NCBI GenBank assembly: GCA_937997955.1
Contig: CALLDR010000179.1
Span: 1 to 11,976 of the forward strand
DNA from: an uncultured Emergencia sp.
Lineage (GTDB): Bacteria > Bacillota > Clostridia > Peptostreptococcales > Anaerovoracaceae
DNA: 11,976 bases
Direction of reading: 5' to 3'
Part shown: piece after piece, positions 6,816-11,976 of the stretch
Layout of the letters: every line of letters starts with the position of its first letter
How positions within the stretch are numbered: the stretch's first letter is position 1
The notes under the pieces: generated by a model
The model's input: only the letters and a program-made list of their open reading frames with translations
Database searches by the model: none
Told to the model about the DNA's origin: nothing
Program-made: the position numbers and the translations under genes

Positions 6816-7333
6816 ATCTCTCTGTGGATCTTGTCCACCGGCAGCTCCTCCAGCGCCCGCGGCTGTGGCTCTTCCTTCGGCATGCCCAGGGACAAAATCG
6901 CTGACAGCCGATACTGCTCCGGAATCTGCAGCAGCTCCCGGACATAATCATCGGCCAGGCGGCCGTCCTTCCGCTTGCGCAGCCTGCCCTGTATCCAGCA
7001 GCTTCCTACGCCCAGGCTGGAAGCCATCAGGTGCATGTGGGCCATGACGATGGAGCAGTCCTCCACCCACACGTCTGTGCTGGTTTCATCGGCGACCACC
7101 ACCACGGCGCAGTCAGCGCCGGCCAGCATCTTCGCGCCGCAGCCGCGGCATTCTGTCAGGGCCTGCAGGGTCTTCTTGTCCCGCACCAGGATCAGCTCCC
7201 ATGGCCGCCTTCCTTTGCTGGACGGCGCCAACAGGCCGGCCTGCAGGATCTTTTCTATATGCTCTTCCGCCACCGGCTCTCCCGTGTATTCTCTGACACT
7301 GCGCCGGCGCCGCAGGATTTCAAGTAATTCCAT
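6809..7333 (-). CDS. nitroreductase-family FMN oxidoreductase
   Basis: A 174-aa flavoprotein of the nitroreductase superfamily. The N-terminal RRRSVREYT (8-16) holds the FMN-phosphate-binding arginines. The segment APSSKGRRPWELILV (36-50) is the conserved APSSxNxQPW region, here with GR instead of the usual N-Q. MASSLGVGSCWIQGR (103-117) and LSLGMPKEEPQPR (147-159) complete the fold. It acts in the cytosol with NAD(P)H, but the substrate cannot be read from sequence. GAGGAGG sits 7 nt before the ATG. The C-terminus runs into a 17-bp repeat array. Two Cys near 62-65 (ECRGCG) are a feature of some clostridial members but do not form a complete cluster motif. Confidence 0.9.
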   Translation of the reverse strand: MELLEILRRRRSVREYTGEPVAEEHIEKILQAGLLAPSSKGRRPWELILVRDKKTLQALTECRGCGAKMLAGADCAVVVVADETSTDVWVEDCSIVMAHMHLMASSLGVGSCWIQGRLRKRKDGRLADDYVRELLQIPEQYRLSAILSLGMPKEEPQPRALEELPVDKIHREMF

Positions 7334-7405
7334 GCTTTTTCCTCCTCGTTTCTTTGTTCTGTCTTTATCTTTACTTTACGCTTTTTTCGCGTCTTTCCCC
7401 TATCT

Positions 7406-7439
7406 ATTTAAACACCCCGACGCGGTCCGCGTCAAGGGG
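7406..7439 (-). promoter_or_regulatory. possible promoter with internal palindrome for the nitroreductase gene
   Basis: On the minus strand TTGACG (7435-7430) and TTAAAT (7411-7406) are 18 bp apart. A perfect inverted repeat GACGCG/CGCGTC (7419-7433, 3-nt centre), flanked by CCCC/GGGG, sits over the -35 and spacer. It could be an operator. Alternatively the hairpin is a terminator read on the plus strand (CTTTT follows), but no plus-strand gene precedes it. Confidence 0.35.
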
Positions 7440-7478
7440 CTTTTGACCGTATTCCGCCCGGTTTTCTCTGTCCGGATA

Positions 7479-7509
7479 GGGAAACAGCATGCCATATCTC
7501 GTGTTTCCC
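7479..7509. repeat. 8-bp perfect inverted repeat in the intergenic region
   Basis: GGGAAACA (7479-7486) and TGTTTCCC (7502-7509) flank 15 nt. It lies between the terminator of the dacA operon and the nitroreductase promoter. No T-run follows on either strand, so a regulatory or RNA-structure role is possible. The rest of 7334-7568 holds only the other listed signals. Confidence 0.4.
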
Positions 7510-7513
7510 GCCG

Positions 7514-7543
7514 TAATTTAAAAGGCTGCCGGATCCGGCAGCC
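7514..7543 (-). terminator. strong Rho-independent terminator of the dacA-DUF3343 operon
   Basis: GGCTGCCGGATCCGGCAGCC (7524-7543) is a perfect 20-bp palindrome and is followed on the minus strand by TTTTAAATT. It lies 25 nt after the stop codon of the DUF3343 gene. Confidence 0.85.
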
Positions 7544-7568
7544 TGGGTGGGTACGTCCCTCTTGGGGA

Positions 7569-7829
7569 TCATACTCTTTGATATAGCTTGCTTCCTCTTT
7601 CGTCTCTCTGTATCTGGTAAATGCCTCTTGCCACGATCTGTCTTTCGTCCAATACGCTGCGCACCCGCTCTATGGAGTCGATTCTCAGATAGACGCCGGT
7701 GCTGCAGGAATGGGCAACCTGAGGCGGCAGCCTGCGCAAGGTGGAATGCAGCCCATACTCTTCCAGCACGTCTCTGGCATATGCCGCCTTGTAAAAGGAC
7801 GAAAATGACATGATATATTCTTTTTCCAT
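7569..7829 (-). CDS. DUF3343 (putative Se/S carrier-like) small protein
   Basis: An 86-aa soluble protein. The pattern (F/YxxxxxAxxxxxxLxxxGLxxxLRRLPPQVAxSCSTGV) matches DUF3343, whose members keep a Ser-Cys motif (here Ser41-Cys42-Ser43) thought to carry sulfur or selenium; that role is proposed for the family, not proven. The residue two after the Cys is Thr rather than the more usual Gly. AGGGGG lies 7 nt before the ATG at 7829. It starts only 17 nt after the dacA-type gene and shares its terminator, so they are co-transcribed. Confidence 0.75.
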   Translation of the reverse strand: MEKEYIMSFSSFYKAAYARDVLEEYGLHSTLRRLPPQVAHSCSTGVYLRIDSIERVRSVLDERQIVARGIYQIQRDERGSKLYQRV

Positions 7830-7846
7830 CGTGTTTCCCCCTAATT

Positions 7847-9097
7847 TCAGAACAAATTCTTAATCTTGCGTAAGTAATAGGTGAAAAAGGACGCTTTATC
7901 TACATCCCGGTCAGCTACCAGATCGCAGGAGCCCAGCTTTTCATCTCCGCAATAGATATCCATGGTTCCGATTTTGTCGCCTTTGTCCACCGGCAGTTTC
8001 AGGTTCTTCGGAATATTCACTTTGTAGGACGTCTCTTTCTCCTGGCCTTTCTTTACAAAGGCCGTGGCTTTTTCCCCGGTGACGGCCTGCAGGACATAGG
8101 GCTCCCCTTTGTCCAGGGTGATCTTTTTCACTCTCTGGCCTTTTTCCGCCAGGGTCACGGAAGCGTAGTTGGCAAAGCCGTAGTTGAGCAGCTTTGTTAC
8201 CTCCGCGTTGCGGATCTGAGAGGTCTTCGCGCCCAGCACGACGGCGATCAAAGTGGTTCCGTCACGCTCTGCCGACGCAGACAGGCAGTATCCGGCCTCC
8301 TGGGTGTAGCCGGTTTTGATGCCGTTGGCGCCTGGATACTGTTTGATCAGCTTGTTGGTATTGGTAAGGCCAAAGTCCTTCTCCTTGCCCGGAAGGCCCA
8401 CTTTGATGGTGGTCTGCCAGGTGTTGAACCACTTCTGGGTTTCCTCGTGCTTCAGGAGCAGCCTTGACATTACACTTATATCATATGCGCTGCTGTAGTG
8501 ATCTGCTACTGGTAATCCGTTGGTATTGACAAAATGGGTATCTCTCATGCCCAGCTCCTGGGCTCTCTTGTTCATCTTCTCCACAAAGACTTCCTCGCTG
8601 CCGGCTATGTACTCGGCGGCAGCCACGCATCCGTCGTTGGCGGACACGATGGCGATGCCCTGCAGCAGCTCTTCCAGGGTATGTGTTTCACCCACTTCCA
8701 TGTACATCTGGCTGCCTCCCATAGATGCGGCCCGCTCTGAAATGGTAACCTGGTCGGTCAGCTTGACTTTGCCGTCGTCAACGGCCTCCATGACCAGCAG
8801 CATGGTCATGACCTTGGTGACGGAAGCCAGCGGGAGCTCTTTGTGGGCATCTTGCTCAAAAATCACCTTGCCCGTATCCGCATCTATGAGAACCGCCGCC
8901 TTGACGTCCAGCTCCAGGTTGGCGTTCTTTTCATCTTCTGACGGCGCGCCTACGGTTTCCAGGGTATCGGAAACGGTCTCCAGGACCACCGGTTCCTGGG
9001 GATTGGCAAAGTGCCTGACGCCCATGATGCCGCCGCCTGCGCAGATGACCAGGGCGCAGGCCATGCACAGCGCCTTTCTTCGATTCTTTCTCATCAT
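7847..9097 (-). CDS. serine-type D-alanyl-D-alanine carboxypeptidase (PBP5/DacF family)
   Basis: A 416-aa penicillin-binding protein that removes the terminal D-Ala from peptidoglycan stem peptides outside the membrane. N-terminal signal/anchor with a basic start and hydrophobic core (9-27). The three active-site motifs are present: SVTK (92-95, nucleophile Ser92), SAN (152-154) and KTG (261-263). A PBP5_C beta domain (about 310-395) is followed by an amphipathic tail FFTYYLRKIKNLF that probably holds the enzyme to the membrane. The start has two adjacent ATGs (9097, 9094) after GAGAGAGG; either may be used. Family is certain; dacA versus dacF cannot be decided. Confidence 0.95.
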   Translation of the reverse strand: MMRKNRRKALCMACALVICAGGGIMGVRHFANPQEPVVLETVSDTLETVGAPSEDEKNANLELDVKAAVLIDADTGKVIFEQDAHKELPLASVTKVMTMLLVMEAVDDGKVKLTDQVTISERAASMGGSQMYMEVGETHTLEELLQGIAIVSANDGCVAAAEYIAGSEEVFVEKMNKRAQELGMRDTHFVNTNGLPVADHYSSAYDISVMSRLLLKHEETQKWFNTWQTTIKVGLPGKEKDFGLTNTNKLIKQYPGANGIKTGYTQEAGYCLSASAERDGTTLIAVVLGAKTSQIRNAEVTKLLNYGFANYASVTLAEKGQRVKKITLDKGEPYVLQAVTGEKATAFVKKGQEKETSYKVNIPKNLKLPVDKGDKIGTMDIYCGDEKLGSCDLVADRDVDKASFFTYYLRKIKNLF

Positions 9098-9103
9098 AAA
9101 ACA

Positions 9104-9134
9104 CCTCTCTCATTGGTGTAATATATGAGAGAGG
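9104..9134. promoter_or_regulatory. 10-bp perfect inverted repeat over the dacA -10 box and ribosome site
   Basis: CCTCTCTCAT (9104-9113) and ATGAGAGAGG (9125-9134) are exact reverse complements around 11 nt. The centre includes the likely -10 of the carboxypeptidase gene (minus TATATT, 9125-9120). The gene-proximal arm is also its ribosome binding site. It can act as a DNA operator, or, if transcription starts further upstream, as an RNA hairpin hiding the ribosome site. Confidence 0.5.
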
Positions 9135-9145
9135 CGAGTGTGATA

Positions 9146-9175
9146 TGACAGCGTCCGTCATGACAGCGGCTGTCA
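9146..9175. promoter_or_regulatory. two adjacent 15-bp palindromic operator-like sites
   Basis: TGACAGCGGCTGTCA (9161-9175) is a perfect 7+1+7 palindrome. Directly abutting it, TGACAGCGTCCGTCA (9146-9160) is the same half-site with an imperfect second half. They lie about 20-50 bp upstream of the -10 of the carboxypeptidase gene, a classic position for tandem binding of a dimeric regulator. The regulator is unknown. Confidence 0.5.
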
Positions 9176-9223
9176 GGAACGGAAAACCGCCGGCCGCTTT
9201 TATGAAATTTTTCGTAAAATGAT

Positions 9224-9241
9224 CAAAGCTCCTCTGCTTTG
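9224..9241 (-). terminator. weak stem-loop downstream of the DUF305 gene
   Basis: CAAAGC and GCTTTG pair perfectly around 6 nt, followed on the minus strand by ATCATTTT. It is too short and T-poor to be convincing, but it is the only terminator-like structure between the DUF305 and dacA genes. Confidence 0.3.
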
Positions 9242-9265
9242 CCAGGGCAGCCCGGCTTCCCGGCC

Positions 9266-9847
9266 TCAGCAGTCCGCTGTCATGGCCCGGCGCAGCTTTT
9301 CCATCTGTCTGACGCCTTTTTCCTGGCTGGTTATGATGGCCTGGAGAATCGGTTTCAGCTCCGGGCAGATGTCGTACTGCAGGGCGTTCTTTGACATGGC
9401 GATGGCGCCCTTGTGATGGGGAATCATCTCCTGTATAAAGTTCAGGTTGACGTCGTTGGTCATGGGCGCGCTTCCCATATCGCTGAACATGGTATCCATG
9501 ATCCGGCTGACGCGCCTTTGATAGAGCATGATGTCCTGGGAGCTGTTCTCCAGACAGCTGCAGCTTTCCTCCGCGGCCAGCATGTTCTGTATGCTCTTGG
9601 TCTGGCTGGTGATGATGTCCTCGGCGATGTTCTGCAGCGGCACGCAGGTAGTATACCGCAGCAGGTTGCGGCTCATGTCGATGGCCGCCTGATGATGGGG
9701 AATCATCTGCACGATGAAGTTATGGGAAATGCTGTCCGTCAGCCTGGCGCTGGTCATGCCCCGCATCATCTGCTCGAAAATGCAGTAAAACACAGCCAGA
9801 TAGTCCTTGGCGACGAGACTTAGTTTTGATTGACATTGTTTACTCAT
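9266..9847 (-). CDS. DUF305 protein with two tandem domains
   Basis: A 193-aa, all-helical, ferritin-like protein without a signal peptide. Each half repeats the DUF305 signature: NFIVQMIPHHQAAIDMSR (43-60) and NFIQEMIPHHKGAIAMSK (136-153), with paired His51/52 and Met58, and His144/145 and Met151. These His/Met pairs are the reason metal binding (for example copper) is proposed for the family; the function remains unknown. The halves probably arose by duplication. GGAGGG lies 7 nt before the ATG, inside a small hairpin. It ends in a free C-terminal Cys193, and a CSC at 96-98 adds possible metal ligands. It is a single-gene unit between ldhA and dacA. Confidence 0.88.
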   Translation of the reverse strand: MSKQCQSKLSLVAKDYLAVFYCIFEQMMRGMTSARLTDSISHNFIVQMIPHHQAAIDMSRNLLRYTTCVPLQNIAEDIITSQTKSIQNMLAAEESCSCLENSSQDIMLYQRRVSRIMDTMFSDMGSAPMTNDVNLNFIQEMIPHHKGAIAMSKNALQYDICPELKPILQAIITSQEKGVRQMEKLRRAMTADC

Positions 9848-9865
9848 GAGAAAACCCTCCTCATG
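9845..9865 (-). promoter_or_regulatory. hairpin enclosing ribosome site and start codon of the DUF305 gene
   Basis: CATGAG (9865-9860) pairs perfectly with CTCATG (9850-9845) on the transcript strand. The SD GGAGGG partly fills the loop and the ATG forms the last three bases of the stem. A TATACT lies a few bases upstream as a possible -10, but no good -35 is present. Confidence 0.35.
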
Positions 9866-9997
9866 GCAGTATATGCCGCGAAGGAGGGGTTGGTGCGTCA
9901 GTTCATGGGGCCGCTGGCCGCAGGCTGCTGTGACGCGCCTGTTTGCCTGGCGCTGGGGCCGCTGTGATGCTCCTGTTTGTCCGGTTTCGCGGGCTGG

Positions 9998-10066
9998 GCT
10001 GGGTTTCTGCAGCGGCTGGAGCTGGGTCTCTGCGGCGGCTATGGCTGGGTTTCTGCGGCGGCTGGG
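9998..10066. repeat. three tandem 23-bp repeats directly after the dehydrogenase gene
   Basis: Units beginning GCTGGGTTTCTGC start at 9998, 10021 and 10044, differing by one to four bases, with a degenerate copy before 9998. The array ends two bases from the stop codon of the dehydrogenase (10069). The rest of the 221-nt gap (9848-10068) is G+C-rich and shows no gene. Confidence 0.88.
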
Positions 10067-10068
10067 GA

Positions 10069-11049
10069 TCAGACGGCAAAGGGATTATCGCCGCCTTCAA
10101 AGTATTTCTTCGCTCCCAAGATGGAGTTTTCGGCCATGTTGGCCACCGCTTCATCGGTATAGAAGGCCATGTGGGAGGTGACAATGACGTTGGCGTAGGA
10201 CCGCAGAATGGCAAGGCGCGGATTTCCCAAAGGCTCTCCCATGCGGTCAAAATAGTACAGGCCGCTTTCATGCTCCACCACGTCCAGACAGGCGAAGCCG
10301 ACCTTTCCGGACTCGATGGCGTCGATCAAAGCATCGCTGTCGATCAAAGCGCCTCTGGCGCAGTTCACGATGCCGACGCCGTCTTTCATCACGGCCAGGG
10401 CGTCCCGGTCGATCATGTGATAGGTTTCGTCGGTGGCCGGCGCGTGAAGGGTGATGATATCGGACTCCGCAAACAGCCGGTCAAGCTCGACGTACTCGGC
10501 CAAAGTCCTGACGGAATCCTTTTGATAGAGGTCATAGGCCAGAATCCTGCAGCCGAAGCCGGACAGGTCGCGGATCACAGCCTCGCCGATACGTCCGGTG
10601 CCGATGACGCCTACGGTGCAGCCCGGCAGCTCGCGGCCCAGCTTGCCGCGGAGGGTGAAGTCCTGGACGTCGCCGCGCATCATGATGTGCTTGATCTTGC
10701 GCAGACCCATGAGCATCATCATGACGGTATAGTCGGCTACGCTGGCCGGGGAGTAGGTCACGTTGGTCACGCCCATGCCCAGGGACTTGGCGTATTTCCA
10801 GTCGATGTGGTCGTAGCCGATGGTCCGGGTGGAGATGCACTTGACGCCCAGCTGGTGATACCTGTCGATCATCTCCCGGCTGATGACGGTGGTGATGATG
10901 TCGATGGCGTCGTAACCGGCCGCCAGCTCCGCGTTCTCCAGGCACGGCGTTTCGCTGGTATAGTCGTATTCGATGCCGTATTTCTTGCAGTATTGATCGA
11001 AGAAAGGCTTCTCGTCGAAGTCTCTCATGCTGTAGACGAATAGTTTCAT
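10069..11049 (-). CDS. D-2-hydroxyacid dehydrogenase (D-lactate / D-2-hydroxyisocaproate type)
   Basis: A 326-aa cytosolic NAD-dependent dehydrogenase that reduces 2-oxo acids such as pyruvate or 2-oxoisocaproate to the D-hydroxy acid, a fermentative NADH sink. The Rossmann motif GTGRIG is at 150-155, and Asp173 (AYDLY) is the NAD-specific acidic residue. Catalytic residues are Arg232 (CARG), a Glu in DVVEHE (259 or 261) and His293 (TSHMAF). GYDHID (78-83) and YSPASVA (99-105, with the substrate-side Tyr99) are typical of the D-LDH branch rather than glycerate dehydrogenases. GAGGT lies 7 nt before the ATG. The substrate (lactate, branched-chain or aromatic) cannot be settled by sequence reading. 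Confidence 0.92.
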   Translation of the reverse strand: MKLFVYSMRDFDEKPFFDQYCKKYGIEYDYTSETPCLENAELAAGYDAIDIITTVISREMIDRYHQLGVKCISTRTIGYDHIDWKYAKSLGMGVTNVTYSPASVADYTVMMMLMGLRKIKHIMMRGDVQDFTLRGKLGRELPGCTVGVIGTGRIGEAVIRDLSGFGCRILAYDLYQKDSVRTLAEYVELDRLFAESDIITLHAPATDETYHMIDRDALAVMKDGVGIVNCARGALIDSDALIDAIESGKVGFACLDVVEHESGLYYFDRMGEPLGNPRLAILRSYANVIVTSHMAFYTDEAVANMAENSILGAKKYFEGGDNPFAV

Positions 11050-11077
11050 TGAAGTACCTCGTATTGTATTAGAATGT

Positions 11078-11138
11078 CGCTCCTGGCCGGAAAGTGCGGG
11101 GAGCGTGGGTAGTTTGATTAGTCGGATTACGTGTAATC
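11078..11138 (-). other. inverted repeats in the dehydrogenase leader
   Basis: Two short inverted repeats lie in the leader: CGCTCC/GGAGCG (11078-11083 with 11100-11105) and GATTAC/GTAATC (11125-11130 with 11133-11138, 2-nt centre). The second is operator-like. I do not see a Rex-type site. Confidence 0.35.
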
Positions 11139-11176
11139 GCCGCGCGCTGCGGCCGCGGCTTTACGCTCATAGAAAT

Positions 11177-11185
11177 ATGATAGCA
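11177..11185 (-). promoter_or_regulatory. extended -10 promoter element for the dehydrogenase gene
   Basis: Minus-strand TGC-TATCAT (11185-11177) is a good extended -10; no convincing -35 is found at 16-18 bp. It would give a leader of about 120 nt. Confidence 0.4.
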
Positions 11186-11189
11186 CAAA

Positions 11190-11432
11190 AAAGAGGGAAA
11201 TGGTAGGGTGAGGAGAGGAATTTATGCGGGAAAATGGCGTAAAACAGATCAGACGCATATAAAACAGAGCTTTGAATCACGTTCAAAACCCTGTCTCAGA
11301 AAAAATGAACAGCTCTCTCAAAAGTCTGTCAGATTCATGTCGGGAGCTTCGAGAAAGGTCCCTTGGTTATGATCTTCGCCCTTTGGATTCAGTCTCAAAT
11401 CCTGACCGTTGTTATTCACAAAACTATGGAGC
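11190..11432. other. gene-free A+T-rich stretch between the dehydrogenase promoter and the solo crRNA handle
   Basis: No supported gene or RNA structure. A 6-bp inverted repeat TTTGAA/TTCAAA occurs near 11272-11288. An open frame of about 56 codons on the minus strand (11318-11485) has no usable start and is judged fortuitous. Confidence 0.4.
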
Positions 11433-11482
11433 AAAATAAAAAGGTTGGTCGAAATTACATCTACATAAGTAGAAATTCCCTT
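11433..11482 (-). ncRNA. solitary Cas12a-type crRNA gene (stand-alone handle plus short guide)
   Basis: The minus strand at 11477-11459 reads AATTTCTACTTATGTAGAT, the exact form of a processed Cas12a crRNA handle (UCUAC stem, four-base loop, GUAGA, trailing U). It differs from the array handle only in three loop bases (TGTT becomes TTAT). About 16 nt of guide-like sequence follows (GTAATTTCGACCAACC) before TTTTTATTTT (11442-11433), which may end the RNA. The predicted start is about 5 nt upstream of the handle, so no array-style processing would be needed beyond trimming. The other 17 nt of a normal repeat are diverged. It may be a Cas-regulating crRNA (CreR-like), the antitoxin RNA of a CreTA-type module, or a fossil repeat. 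The structure is clear; the role is inferred. Confidence 0.65.
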
Positions 11483-11489
11483 AAATTAG

Positions 11490-11518
11490 AGTATATCACG
11501 CCTTCCGGACCTGCACAA
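11490..11518 (-). promoter_or_regulatory. dedicated promoter of the solo crRNA handle
   Basis: On the minus strand TTGTGC (11518-11513), a 17-bp spacer, and TGA-TATACT form an extended -10 (TATACT 11495-11490). A start 7-8 nt later falls at about 11482, 5 nt before the handle. The palindrome AGATTAATCT (11518-11527) abuts the -35 and could be an operator. Confidence 0.6.
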
Positions 11519-11543
11519 GATTAATCTGTTTGAATTTTTTAAT

Positions 11544-11569
11544 GGTCGCTTTATGGTTATAAAATGACC
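11544..11569. repeat. imperfect 11-bp stem-loop between solo handle and array
   Basis: GGTC...GACC with an inner TTTAT/ATAAA and a GGTT loop, one mismatch and one G-T pair. No T-run follows on the minus strand (CATTAAAAAA), so it is not an evident terminator of the array transcript. Confidence 0.35.
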
Positions 11570-11651
11570 GGTATTACTGGACAGAAGCCCGTATCAAATA
11601 GAACATATCTAAATTTGCCAGGCTTATAATCATGTGATTTTATATGATGGT

Positions 11652-11976
11652 ATCTATAACAGCAGAGATAGATAAAGTCATTAGACTCAAAATTTGTCAC
11701 ATCAAGTTGCGTATCTACAACAGTAGAAATTAGCTAAAGTCATTAGACGTTCAAATCCTTGATGGTGCTGATGTATCTACAACAGTAGAAATTAGTTAAA
11801 GTCATTAGACCGATGCTGTAGAAGAACTGGAAGCAGTATCTACAACAGTAGAAATTAGTTAAAGTCATTAGACGTGAAGGTGATGTAAGGCGCACATACG
11901 GATCTACAACAGTAGAAATTAGCTAAAGTCATTAGACGAAATGACGATAATTGACACCACATAATCTACAACAGTA
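11652..11976 (-). CRISPR. type V-A (Cas12a) CRISPR array, leader-distal end
   Basis: Repeats at 11652-11686 (degenerate, 35 bp), 11713-11748, 11775-11810, 11838-11873, 11902-11937, and a partial one at 11964-11976 cut by the window edge. Spacers are 26, 26, 27, 28 and 26 bp. Read on the minus strand, each 36-bp repeat starts GTCTAATGACTTTA and ends AATTTCTACTGTTGTAGAT, the hallmark Cas12a handle, so the array is transcribed leftwards and its leader and cas genes lie to the right of the window. Full repeats differ only at repeat position 15 (A or G), in the part removed during crRNA maturation. The leftmost repeat keeps its 5' half but has a broken handle stem, as expected for the oldest, terminal repeat. 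Confidence 0.96.

Noticed and set aside
7334..7568. Possible riboswitch before the nitroreductase gene
   Set aside because: Several hairpins are present but none matches a riboswitch consensus I know (FMN and SAM considered).
9903..10271. Minus-strand frame continuing past the dehydrogenase stop with a Pro/Ala-rich tail
   Set aside because: It could only be reached by a frameshift. The dehydrogenase already has a full-length C-terminus and no slippery site is visible.
9943..11043. 366-codon plus-strand open frame
   Set aside because: Antisense shadow of the dehydrogenase; the predicted product is a Gly/Asp/Val/His-rich low-complexity sequence with no fold.
11435..11458. Self-target of the solo guide within the window
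   Set aside because: Best partial match is about 7-8 bases near 7512 (GTAATTT) without a T-rich PAM; not above chance.
11318..11485. Open frame of about 56 codons through the solo handle on the minus strand
   Set aside because: No start codon with a ribosome site, no recognisable family, and the handle/promoter explains the sequence better.

Overview
The window looks like the chromosome of an anaerobic Clostridia-type Firmicute. Genes have strong AGGAGG-type ribosome binding sites. The gene set (M32 carboxypeptidase, sporulation/vegetative type D,D-carboxypeptidase, DUF3343 Se/S-carrier-like protein, D-2-hydroxyacid dehydrogenase, nitroreductase-like oxidoreductase, Endonuclease_NS_2-type secreted nuclease) is typical of gut Clostridia. 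The genus cannot be fixed from the sequence. Every confident gene lies on the minus strand, so the natural reading direction is from high to low coordinates.

Layout from right to left. (a) 11652-11976: the leader-distal end of a type V-A (Cas12a) CRISPR array, with 36-bp repeats and 26-28-bp spacers, transcribed leftwards. The cas genes and leader must lie beyond the right edge. (b) 11050-11651: a gene-poor, A+T-rich stretch. It holds a solitary, perfectly folded Cas12a crRNA handle (11459-11477, minus) placed just downstream of its own sigma-A-like promoter. This is the most interesting object in the window, because it resembles a stand-alone crRNA or Cas-regulating RNA rather than array debris. 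(c) 10069-11049: D-2-hydroxyacid dehydrogenase. (d) 9266-9847: double-domain DUF305 protein. (e) 7569-9097: dacA-type D,D-carboxypeptidase followed by a DUF3343 protein and a strong terminator. (f) 6809-7333: nitroreductase-family protein. (g) 2306-6620: a probable operon of a conserved 204-aa protein, a lipoprotein nuclease, a CynX/NimT-type MFS exporter (GTGA overlap with the nuclease) and an M32 carboxypeptidase, closed by a terminator at 2230-2272. (h) 47-2159: a more A+T-rich accessory block with a serine recombinase, a five-copy 23-bp repeat array, and an AAA_14/DUF4143 ATPase whose promoter is wrapped in a perfect palindrome.

Tandem minisatellites recur. They are 23 bp x5 (1399-1513), 36 bp x3+ inside a coding region (6119-6240), 17 bp x5.5 starting at a stop codon (6722-6815) and 23 bp x3 starting two bases after a stop codon (9998-10066). 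The core genes appear to be ordinary housekeeping and accessory metabolism. The functional novelty sits in the CRISPR flank and, secondarily, in the repeat/palindrome architecture around the ATPase.
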